Notes under the pieces: generated by a model | What the model was told of the DNA's origin: nothing | Databases searched by the model: none | The model's input: the letters and a program-made list of their open reading frames with translations, nothing else | Position numbers and translations under genes: made by a program | Shown: in pieces, positions 32,601-44,600 of the stretch | Numbering within the stretch: position 1 is the first letter of the stretch | Layout of the letters: every line of letters starts with the position of its first letter | Origin: Leguminivora glycinivorella | Taxonomy: Eukaryota; Arthropoda; Insecta; Lepidoptera; Tortricidae | DNA length: 64,000 bases | Direction: 5' to 3' | NCBI RefSeq assembly: GCF_023078275.1 | Contig: NC_062996.1 | Span: 124,001 to 188,000, forward strand

Positions 32601-35600
32601 GTGTGATGAAAAACATTGTGTGTAACACGGGGAGTATGAATATTACAAACTCGAGTCTTGGAGGAGCTGAGTGGTTCTTTTCTGTTCAAGGATTTTATGT
32701 TGCCAGTATAACATATTAATTCAATGAAAAGAGTTTTGGCATTATATTTCATGATCGTTTATAAATTTTTGTAGATTAAGTTCGTACTACTGATTTGCAG
32801 TAGGTATACAGGTTGTAAACCTAATACGGGCGAACCTCTTAACGGTGGTGAGTATAGGACATAAAAAATGGAATTAGATAACTTTTACTTAAAATTGATT
32901 TTTTTTTATCCATACAAAATAATTCGGCCCGCAACGTAATGCAAACACACTCGCGTTAACCCAAAGAGTATTGTAATATTAATGAAACGTTAACCGCTCG
33001 TTGACAGTTGTCATTGATTGTCATCGCAACCACGTTTACAGTACATTGCTGCTGGGAAATTTTTCAAAAATTCATTATGGGGTGAAAATTAAAAGTAACT
33101 CAAAAACACCTCTTAATTAATGATAACAATATTGAATTATATGCCTGGTTTCATTTATCGCCCTTATTAGGTTTACGCCCTGTATTCATTATTAATATTA
33201 TGGTAATTTCCTCATAGGTGACGTGAAAAATTGTATATGTCACATGGTAGCAAAATTATTTCCACCTTGATCGTTAATACTTGAATCCCTCACTAGGCTC
33301 AGGATTCTAATTTTGGATCCCGAGCATAGCGAGATTAGAGATTCCTTTACTTCGTTCAGGATTCAATAAACACCCTTTGCCCCATTTTGCTCGATTACGA
33401 CTTCAAAAACTCATAGTAGAGATTCAGATGTCATTAATACATAAATATTTACATAAATATTTGTATACTTAATACATAAATATTTGTTTCAGTTATTAAA
33501 AATAGCAAACAATATACAAGTCATGTCTATACATCTTCCGAAGAATGTATTGATAGAATCTTTTTTGATGCACTTCCTAACGCCAGCGTATATATCGACG
33601 AGGAAGAAGAAATGATTTTGCTTGAGAAGTGCACAGTTTGTGCCACTAGTCATAGTTTCGATATGACCCTCTGTGCCTCCAGGGTTCAGTTTCTGCCGTC
33701 TGACGAACAACCTTTATCAAATATGTTTTGTCAAGGGTGCGCAAATATTATGTTTTCTGTTTAAATAAATAATTGGATTCAAAATGCTTACTTTTATTTC
33801 TAAAATACATAACTCTCTTTTGAAATATTTGTCGCCGCATGTTGCACAATCTATACAAACACTACCAACTTAAATATGATGATGAGTAATGCAGTGTAAG
33901 TAGGCTTAGTTCTGTTCACCACTTATAATTCTTCACAACTATGTCATTTTTATTTAATACTTTCGAATGATATTAGTAACACCATACGAATCATTACCAA
34001 AACTGTATTTCGAAGTTAAAATCAAAAACGGTACAACTATCATAAGCCAAAAACGTACTTATATATTGATATTGTTTACACTCGACTTATTTCCAATAAA
34101 GCCTAAAAAAGGTTGGCAACTCCTTGTTTATCGTATGCCGGTCTTGCCTTTCTCTTTTATGCCGGACTTTCTGAGTAGGCACAATTTCTAAGTTACATAT
34201 TTCAGAACATAAAACAAGAAATTGAACCCGTTTTGAGTGGATTAATAGTACTAGCCAGAAAGAACGGTTATTAAATGACTACGTTACATACATGATATAC
34301 AAATATTCCGACTGCTTCTATTTTATTTTAATTTTTTGCGGAACCATGTTGAACTCGATGCTCGAGTTCGAAACACGAATCAAGTTTATTGTTAACTAGT
34401 GTTCGTCCTAGGGATATGTATTCAAGACCAATGGCTTAAGGATGAAAAACTGGTATACCTTCGGAGGTGTGAGAGGCGTAGATACATTAACACAAAAGTT
34501 ATTGTCAATAGACGGTCTTTCCGGGTAGACGGTCTTCACCACACTGACCTTACAGCGGGTAAAAACGCATTTTATCCAATAGTGGATAAAGTAATTTGAC
34601 CTTAAATAAAGTCAAATTTTCTGCTTTAAAATAAAAAGCAGGTGACTATAATGATGATGATGATGATTTTTTTTTATAGTAATGATGATGATTTATCATC
34701 TGTGGAACTACTGTAAGCAGTGATAAACGTTTTTTGCCTTGTACTTTCCTCACACACGGGTGCAAATGTATTTTACTTCTCGTGTGTTGAAAAACTCGCA
34801 AGTTCAGGATTCTATTCTCGTACCTTCAACAATAGAATACTTTCGCTTTCTCGTTTTTCGATTTCACTCGGCGTTAAAATACAACTCTGCACCCTTGCAT
34901 AACAAATAACTATTTCCCCTCACTATTAGCTCGGAAACACGTGCTTTGTCCTTTAATACTGACTTTATCCACTAGTGGATAAGGAAAGACTTTATCCACT
35001 AGTGGATAAAGTAATTTGACCTTGAATAGAGGAAAATTTTCTACTTTAAAACTGATAAAAGTGGGTTAATCTAGTGATGAAGATGTTTTACCACCTATGG
35101 AACTACTGTAAGCAGTGATTAAACGCGTTTTTTGCCTTGTACTTTCCTCGCTATAATGAGGGTAAAAGTTTTGTGTCACACACGGGTGCAAGTGTATTTT
35201 ACTTCTCGTGTGTTGGAAAACTCGCAAGCTTAGGATTCTATTCTCGACCCACTCGCTTCGCTCGTGGTTCAACTATAGAGTCCTTTCGCTTGCTCGTTTT
35301 TCAATTCCACACTCGGCGTTAAAATACAACTTTGCACCCTTGCATAGAGGTAGAATACGCAGAATAGTACATTTCGATACAAGTGCGACACGACCGAAGG
35401 GAGTGTTTTAAATCGACACGAGTTACGAATTTCCTTTTCGCACGTGTATCGAACGACGTTTTTCAGTACAGATGGAAGTTTCGACCTGACATATAATGAA
35501 CCACTTCTCGCACTAGTGCGTAAAAAAACGACTGTTGCAGACCGCGTCCGCAAAGCTTCCTATCGACGGCTCGAAGTGGAGAGAATGTGCTGGAGCTCGT

Positions 35601-38600
35601 GCGACTCACTCTTTCGTCCCGGGCCTGTACCTTGAGCTTCGATGTCGTCCTCAGCAATCAACCGTACCGATTATGATTTTGGATTAAACTAACTAAAAAA
35701 CGAATCAAATCAAATGGTTTATATTTACAATAATCAACGACTCTAATTTTAACGCGGTTATAAAAATACTCCTAAGCTAATATCCTAACGAACGCTCGGT
35801 ACGGACGATACGTCGCGATGCTGTCGTTTTCTGCCGCTGCCGCTACCCGTCGTGGAGGGTGGCTGGCTGCTGGCTGTAGGCTGCTAGCTGCTGGCTGTAG
35901 GCTGCTGGCTGCTGGCTGTAGGCTGCTTGTAGTAGGCTGCTGGCTGCTGGTTTTCCTTGGAGGCTGCTGGTTCTTCTTGTTCCGGTCGAATTCGAATGTC
36001 CCATACCGAGCGATCGTTTCTTTTATACCCCTTTTCAGAATGCGCCTACGCTTCACGGAAAGAAACATTTCAATTTATTCGCCCAATCACGACTCGGCTG
36101 AGCGCGAGGCTCCGTGCGATAGAGAGGTAAATAATTGCGCCCGATAGGCGACGGATGGCGCGTCGTGATTGGTCGAACGCGTTACGGCGCTCGATTACGT
36201 GAATTTAACGCTATCATTTTTCGTTTAAATCCTAATTACTTATAAACTAATTAGGCTATCGCTTCGAAATTACGTAACAATGCACCTGACACTAGGGTCA
36301 TTCACCTCGAGTGGAATGCACCTGCGTTTGTTTACGTTTTTACACAATAGAAGAGGTGATTAGCCGTCCGGGCCATACAATAGACTGGTTTCTCAGCTTG
36401 CCTTGAGCTCCATTGTTATCGATAACGGCATATTACTATGGAAATGTAGGTTATCGTGTTACGTAAGTTCCCAGCTACGTTTTAAAACTATTTACATCTT
36501 CATATGTCTTATAGTTATCGAGTTATTGGCTTGGATTCGAGTAATCCTAAGGCAATTTTCGGGTGAAAGGAAAATGATTTCGGAACTTTAAGGAAATATT
36601 TTTAGCCAATCAGAGGAGAGTTCGGTTTTCTCGCTCTAAGCCTCTCACGTTAGTGCTTATTGGCTATTAATCGTAGTCCAATGGACAGTCTGAGTTTAGA
36701 TTGAACTTTGGACTCGGTTTCCGCGACTTGGGAAGGAAGGAATATGGGAATTGCCTGCTATCGAATACATCACATATGAGTCTTATTATCATACTTAATA
36801 ATCGGAATTGACAAAATTAACTTAACTAACGCAGTTCTACCCGTTTCCTACCTACGAAATAATCTTTATTGCGAATACAGTCTTAATCGAATTCTTATGC
36901 TATTTTACATATATTTCGACGCGTCGCTAACATTTTGTCCCCGCAGTCGAAGACTCCTGGTGCATGGGTTGCGACGCGATGACCGCCAGCCTGCAGCTGG
37001 GCCTGCGTAGCGTCCCGTGTCTCGTTCTGATGTCAGCGGAGCGGACCCGTCCATCGGGTCCCGGGTAGGTAGTCTCGACGACGCCTCGGGGCCACACGCT
37101 GCGTGGACCATTGGGTTCAGCGACGATGACCACATCGCCTGGTTGAAGTTGCCGCCCTCCGTCGTGGGACGACTTCCTCGGTGCCAGTAGAGGAAAGTAC
37201 TCTTTGGTCCAGCGCCGCCAAAAGTGGTCGGCAAGCGCTTGGGCCATCTTCCATTGCTTCTTTTCGTTCTCATTTTCTCGATGAATAGCAAGACGTTCGC
37301 TGTCGCGTTCAACAGTCTGTCGTAACTGCTAAACCGTCTCACGTCTGGCAGTACGCTCGAAGGGTCTGGCTTCGCTGAGATGATCGCCAGTGACGTCTCG
37401 GTTGACGGCCTCGCCTTCCTCTCAGGCAGGTCGTCTGTTCGATTCGATGTGTGACTAGGCCATGATGTCTCGGGTCCATAGAGAAAGCGCGGTCCTTCGT
37501 ACCACTCGTCCTCGATGCGCACGCTCTGCGCTGGTTGACACCTCGTCGCTCGATCTGCGGGGTTCTGAGCGGTTGGTACATACCTCCACGCGTCTCTATC
37601 TGTTTTCTCGGCGATCTCCGCAAGTCGGTGTGACACGTACGGACGATAGTTTCGCGCGTCATCGCGAACCCATCCGAGAACAACCATGGAATCTGTCCAA
37701 TACGTCACCTTTGTCACAGGATAACGCTGCTCGCGTAAAATTGTCTCCGCCAGCCGCACGCCGACGACTGCTGCGGTTAATTCGAGCCTGGGAACTGTCA
37801 TTACCTTTAGCGGGCAAAATCGGCTTTTCGCTATAGCTAAGCTCACTTGCGTTTCCTCCTCGTCGTTCGATACTCGCCAATAGGCCGCCGCGCTGTAGGC
37901 CTCGGTCGATGCATCACTGAAAATATGCAATTCTCTTCTAGCTGCACCGGTGGGCGTGGCGTATCGTCGGGGTATTCGCAGCGCGGACACGTCGCTCAGT
38001 GCCCTCAGCCACCGGAAAAAGTCCTCCGCTTCCTCCGCCGGCAGCCGCTCGTCCCAGTCCGTGCCCTTTGTCCACACACGTTGGAATATGATCTTAGCGC
38101 TTATCATATACTGCGCTATGAGGCCTAATGGGTCGTAAACTGACATTACGGCACTCAAAAGTTCCCTTTTAGTGGGCGATCGCTCGTACCTTTTCACGTC
38201 GTCTGGCACTCGTAGCATTTTCGTGTTGTACCCCAGCGTATCCGTCTCTGGGTCCCACGTCATTCCGAGGACGGTCTGTTGCTTTTCTCCGAGATGAGAA
38301 GGTCCCGTCGCTCGCTCCTCCGGATCGATGTTTCGCATTAACAACTCGCTGTTGCTAGCGTAGCTGCGCAGCCGAAAGCTAGCCTCCGCGTGTGCTAGTC
38401 TCACCTGTGTCGCTGTTGATATGAGTTCCCGTTCTGTCTCATATGATGCCACATAATCGTCCATGTAGTGATTATTATGGATATCGTAGACCGCGTCCGG
38501 ATAGCGATCCTTGTTGTCCGTCGCATTCTATTCCGCACCGAGTGTGCGAGAAAAGGAGAAGAGATGTTACCGAAACATACCCGGTTTAGCTGGTACGTCC

Positions 38601-41600
38601 ACGGTGTCACGTCACGCCGCGATCCCTCCAGATGAAGAGCTGACTATGCCGATCCTCTCTTCGCAGCTGTATTTGAAGGAACATTTCCTGTATGTCCGCG
38701 GTGACGGCGAATTCCCACTCACGGAATCGAAGTAGTATCCCCAGCAGGCTCTGTAGTAAATCCGGTCCCGCGAGGATGAAATCGTTCAATGCACATCCCT
38801 GACTTTTCGCGGCGCAATCGAATACAGCGCGATACTTTCCTTTATTTAAATTGTAGACGCTGAAATGGGGCAGAAACCACATCCGATCTGACTGCGGTGG
38901 TTCCATGATGCGCTCTGCGTACCCCTTTTCCAGAAGCTTGTGTATCTGTGCTTGATACTCGTTGGCGAAGTCAGGATCTCTCGACATGCGGGCTTCTAGA
39001 TTGCGTAATCTCGCCTTCGCCATGTTGAAACTCGGTGGCAGCTTTATGTCGTCGGCAGCCCATAGTTGGCCGACTTCGTATCTCTGTCCTACCTTTTTTA
39101 CTGTTCGTTCGAATGTATCGATCGCTCGCTGGTCGTCGGGTCGAATGTTGTCCTTTGCCGTTATGCCAAGCGCCTCGACTGCCCAGTGTTTCTTGACCTG
39201 CTCCACGAGATCACTGTCGTCACTGTGGCAGTGCATCACGACCTGCTCGTTATTTGGTACATACCTCGGCATTCGCCCGAAGAAAACCCATCCTAACGAG
39301 GTTTTAACTGCGCACGGCTCGTCCTCGCCGCCCTGCCTCACCTCCGTCGGGTTTATAAGATGACTGAAGTCTCCGCCTATTAACATCTGCGGCACGCCCA
39401 TGCCCGTGTAGCACTCGTCGCCCAAGTCCGCCAGATGTTCGTATTCCAATAGACGCTTCTTATTTAATGACTGCGAGCGTATCCCTAGTCCGTCTACCGT
39501 TTTTAGGGATATATCGTATGTCAAGCCGCCACGAGCGGGGCTTACTTTAGCCTTGACCGTCTGTGTCACTGAGCTAAGTTTCAACCGCTGAATACCTCTT
39601 ATGCATAGCGGCTCGTCTTGACCGACCGCGCCGATCTCGTCCGCGACGTCCTGGTCGATCATTGACAAGGTGGATCCATCGTCAAGGAAAGCGAAGATAT
39701 GCGCCGTTCCCTTTGGACCTGATACGGTTACGGGTAGTACCTTTAGCAGCACGCTGTAGTCCGGTGTTGACGACACGTACACGCGGGCGTCGTTCTCGTC
39801 GTCCGCAGCTCGCGGCTCCGTCGTGTCCGCTGGCTCGGCCGATGACGTCACTGCTGACGATGTAGGTACTGACCTGATTTCTTGTGTTAGCACCATAGCC
39901 GTATCCTCACGCACTTCCTGCGGCGAGTCCGCATGAAGCAGTCGATGGTGTACGTGAGGACAGCCTGCAACGCCGCACGCTTTGGCCTTGCATTGTGTTT
40001 TCATATGCTTCGCGTCGATACAGCGATAGCATATACGATTTAATTTCGCCCACTCCCATCTAGCGCCCACGGATTGGGCGGCTAACTTGCGGCAGTCCGG
40101 CGTCAGGTGACCGCCACCGCAGAACAGGCACGTCGTCGAACGGGATGTTGTGGCTTGACGTGTCGCGTACGTCACTTTCTGCACCTCGTGTTGACGTCCT
40201 GTGGGAGCTCTCGGCGGGTTGTGCGTTGCGGATATTTTCACGCGAGCGCCGGCTGCGCGCGCGTGCGGCACTGATAACGGCGCCTGCGCTCGCCTCGGGG
40301 CGGCGCGGGCGTGACAGAAGGACATCTCCTGTTCGCTCTCCTCCATGAGGAAATCCGCCAACTGCAGAATCTCCGGGTCCTTGCTGTCTCGATGTTTCTT
40401 CGCGTAGTCGCACCATCTGCTTCGAAGATGCGGCGACAACCTGTCCGTAACCTCTCTGATGAGCATGGGGTTATCGGCATAGTGCCTTCGATCGATATCC
40501 ATAACTGTAGATACCACGTTCATTATTTTTATCGCGAAAGTGTTGAGGTCGTTCGCGGTAGGCCCCAACTGCGGCAACTTTCGCAGGTCGTCAATCGCCT
40601 TGTCTAACAATACCTCGCTGCGTCCAAACTGCTTTTTCAGTATTCTCACGATCATATCGGGTCTGGTGGCTGTCGATAACACGTGAGACACACACGTCTT
40701 TGCGTCCCCGCGTAAAGCCATCCTGAGCCGCGCCACGTTCTCGTAGTCAGTAAACTTATACCGCTTCGATGTCTCTGCGTAGGTATTGTAGAAACTTCTC
40801 CACTCGCTGACGTCTCCGTAGAAATGCGGCAGCTCGAATATATCCTTCGGGGCTGGACGGGCCGCCATCTGCATCCTCTCGAACAGGTGCAGCATGGACT
40901 CTGCTACAGTACCTTCGGTGGCGCGCGTGTGCGCCGTGTGCGGAGTACGCGCGTCCAGCTGTGGCGACGTCGATCGCTCGCGACGCGCCGGCGGCGTCGT
41001 CGATCGCCTGCGTCGCTCCGGTGGCGATATCGATCGCCTACGCGACTCCGACGGCGGCGATATCGATCGCCGATATACCTGGCGGTCCGGTGAGAGGCCT
41101 CGAATATGCCGCTCCGCCTGCGCAGGTCGTCTCGGAGTCTCGTACTTGGGTAGAGGTTCGTCGGTTAACCTCTTACAAATGGGTTTTGACGTCGCGTCTC
41201 GCGAGTTCTCTAGCCATTCGTCTAATCGATCTTGATTCGAATTCCGCACGCTACCAGCAGATTCGTGCTCGTCTGCGCTATCCGCATTAGCGCGGATCTG
41301 CAGTTTTCTGGCGTCTAGCCGTTTACGTACCATGTCCGCTTCTAGCTGCAACTCCCTCCGGGATATCTCCGCTAGCCGTTCGCTGGCCTCGAGCTCCGCC
41401 TGAGACAGCTGCGCTTCTATCACAGTGCGACTGCTCGCATGTGATCTGACGGACTGAGCTTTAATAATTGGTTTATTTACCTCCTTGGTAGTTTCCTGCA
41501 GCGACTTTCGTTTCTCGGTAGTTCTGTCTATGACGGCAGCCTTGGGATGTCTAGCTGGGATCGGCGTGGGTCTGGAACGACGCCGTAACCGCTTGGCTAA

Positions 41601-44600
41601 ATCCCTTCGCCATAGCAATGTCGTGTCGTAGGACGGTGACCTCGGTGTCTCTACGGTTAATCCATACCTGAGCGTGCTGTTAGCTGTCGCCGCGCCCATC
41701 GGTTGCGCGCCGGCGACGCTAAGCCCTTCCGTTACGCCAGCGGGTCCGGAGGGAGGTGAGGGAGGGCGCGCCGCGTCGGCGCCCATCGCCCTCTCAGCGC
41801 TTGCGCGTGCGGCCTCTCGTTCGCGGGCCGCCGACGCGCCTTCGTCGAGTAGTTGCTGCCTCTCCTCTTCGCTCGTCACTGACGCAGCTCGGTTGGACCT
41901 GGACCTCGTCCTTACCATCCTGTCGTCGCTCATGACAGGTTCGTCGCTGTAGACCCGTAGTCCGCACGAAGATCCGGCTCGAAGGACCAGAAACTGTTGC
42001 AGACCGCGTCCGCAAAGCTTCCTATCGACGGCTCGAAGTGGAGAGAATGTGCTGGAGCTCGTGCGACTCACTCTTTCGTCCCGGGCCTGTACCTTGAGCT
42101 TCGATGTCGTCCTCAGCAATCAACCGTACCGATTATGATTTTGGATTAAACTAACTAAAAAACGAATCAAATCAAATGGTTTATATTTACAATAATCAAC
42201 GACTCTAATTTTAACGCGGTTATAAAAATACTCCTAAGCTAATATCCTAACGAACGCTCGGTACGGACGATACGTCGCGATGCTGTCGTTTTCTGCTGCT
42301 GCCGCTACCCGTCGTGGAGGGTGGCTGGCTGCTGGCTGTAGGCTGCTAGCTGCTGGCTGTAGGCTGCTGGCTGCTGGCTGTAGGCTGCTTGTAGTAGGCT
42401 GCTGGCTGCTGGTTTTCCTTGGAGGCTGCTGGTTCTTCTTGTTCCGGTCGAATTCGAATGTCCCATACCGAGCGATCGTTTCTTTTATACCCCTTTTCAG
42501 AATGCGCCTACGCTTCACGGAAAGAAACATTTCAATTTATTCGCCCAATCACGACTCGGCTGAGCGCGAGGCTCCGTGCGATAGAGAGGTAAATAATTGC
42601 GCCCGATAGGCGACGGATGGCGCGTCGTGATTGGTCGAACGCGTTACGGCGCTCGATTACGTGAATTTAACGCTATCATTTTTCGTTTAAATCCTAATTA
42701 CTTATAAACTAATTAGGCTATCGCTTCGAAATTACGTAACAATGCACCTGACACTAGGGTCATTCACCTCGAGTGGAATGCACCTGCGTTTGTTTACGTT
42801 TTTACACAATAGAAGAGGTGATTAGCCGTCCGGGCCATACAATAGACTGGTTTCTCAGCTTGCCTTGAGCTCCATTGTTATCGATAACGGCATATTACTA
42901 TGGAAATGTAGGTTATCGTGTTACGTAAGTTCCCAGCTACGTTTTAAAACTATTTACATCTTCATATGTCTTATAGTTATCGAGTTATTGGCTTGGATTC
43001 GAGTAATCCTAAGGCAATTTTCGGGTGAAAGGAAAATGATTTCGGAACTTTAAGGAAATATTTTTAGCCAATCAGAGGAGAGTTCGGTTTTCTCGCTCTA
43101 AGCCTCTCACGTTAGTGCTTATTGGCTATTAATCGTAGTCCAATGGACAGTCTGAGTTTAGATTGAACTTTGGACTCGGTTTCCGCGACTTGGGAAGGAA
43201 GGAATATGGGAATTGCCTGCTATCGAATACATCACATATGAGTCTTATTATCATACTTAATAATCGGAATTGACAAAATTAACTTAACTAACGCAGTTCT
43301 ACCCGTTTCCTACCTACGAAATAATCTTTATTGCGAATACAGTCTTAATCGAATTCTTATGCTATTTTACATATATTTCGACGCGTCGCTAACAACGACC
43401 ATCTGTACTGAAAAAATAACTATTTCAATATTGATCGTTTTTTGTCAAGTTATTGCATTCGTCGCATTCTGCTTTTGCCCTAATGATCCGGAGCACGTTT
43501 GTTCCGTGGCGAAGGGAAAGAAGTACTGAATTACCGATCATATGCTTGGATTTCATTTGATATGGCAAAATCTGTTTGGAAATGGACATGTGTTTCCTTG
43601 TCTTCAGCTGGCGAGTACGAAGTTGACACAGCGCCTCTGACCTCGCGAGCTGTTCAGCAGCTCTCGTTGGGGTGTTCCGTGAAGATGGAGCGCCTCAGCG
43701 ACTCGCCGCTCGCGAGCAAGCCGTGCCCCGTGACGTCACACCGCGAGAGCGACGAACAAGCCTACACACACGATACTCGCCCCATACACGACTCTAGTTT
43801 GAACACACACAAACAGGAAAATATCACACCAGTAACGAATACCGAAGTCTACTGTTGCGACATGTGCGCTCACCTATGCACGTCAAAACTTACTCTAATC
43901 CGCCATATCAGAACACATACTCACCCGGAGGGAAGGCACACCTGCGGAGCTTGTAAAGAAACATTTCCTAGTGTCTTGTCACTGAAGAAGCATCTAAGGT
44001 TGCACTCTACAGACAAACCCTGCGTTTGTGAAGAATGCAATAAGCGATTTTCAACTGAAAAAGATCTGGATTCACATAAAAGAAAGAAATGTAACAGAAA
44101 ATTCACTCGAAAAGTATCGGTAGGTCGCCGTGAAAATAGTGTGATGAAATCATGCCAATGTAAAGTATGTAACAAAGAATTTACTTGTAAAAGTTCTTTA
44201 GTTGTCCATGAAAGAATCCATAGTGGAATAAAACCGTACAAATGTAAAGTATGTAACAAACAATTCACTTATAAAAAATATTTAGTTCGCCATGAAATAA
44301 TCCATAGTGGAATAAAACCATACAAATGTAAAGTATGTAACAAAGAATTTATAGCAAAAGCTAAATTAGTTGTCCATGAAAGAATCCATAGTGGAATAAA
44401 ACCGTACAAATGTAAAGAATGTAACAAAGAATTTAGTGAAAAATATAAATTAGGTGTCCATGAAAGAATCCATAGTGGAATAAAACCATACAAATGTAAA
44501 GAATGTAACAAAGAATTTAGTGAAAAATCTAAATTAGTTGTCCATGAAAGAATCCATAGTGAAATAAAACCGTACAAATGTAAAGAATGTAACAAAGAAT

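Larger units (their letters stand above)
31801..34552. mobile_element. About 2.75-kb unclassified TIR element inserted in R2
   Basis: Ends 'taaggtcagtgcgggcaaga' and 'tcttcaccacactgacctta' (complement taaggtcagtgtggtgaaga) are inverted and bound exactly the sequence that interrupts R2. The motif aagaccgg/tc + cata or cta recurs near both ends and points inward: 31,816, 32,033, 32,186 on the + strand and 34,139, 34,511, 34,526 on the - strand, as expected of subterminal transposase-binding sites. The interior contains one convincing exon (33,493-33,764). Target duplication not resolved. Confidence 0.6.
35533..43394 (-). mobile_element. BEL/Pao LTR retrotransposon, structurally complete, 7,862 bp
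   Basis: Two 1,400-bp LTRs (TGTTGCAG..GCTAACA, TG..CA ends), 5-bp target duplication ACGAC (35,528-35,532 and 43,395-43,399), a tRNA-Tyr primer site, a purine tract, and gag/protease/RT/RNase H coding on the minus strand. The LTRs differ by one base that I can see (35,834 c versus 42,296 t), so insertion is recent. The pol region has two frameshifts and lacks the integrase core, so this copy is not self-sufficient. Confidence 0.9.

Noticed and set aside
36902..42015. Numerous plus-strand frames across the retrotransposon (e.g. 37,462-37,836, 38,962-39,363, 41,674-41,952)
   Set aside because: Shadows of the GC-rich minus-strand gag-pol; no motifs of their own.
35818..42609. 109- and 98-codon frames repeated at 35,772-36,147 and 42,234-42,609
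   Set aside because: They lie wholly in the two LTRs and come from the 21-bp minisatellite (Ala/Leu/Gly or Gln/Pro runs); identical because the LTRs are identical, not because of coding constraint.
43921..44595. Minus-strand frames with 'HLYGFIPLWILSW' repeats
   Set aside because: Antisense of the 84-bp zinc-finger repeat.
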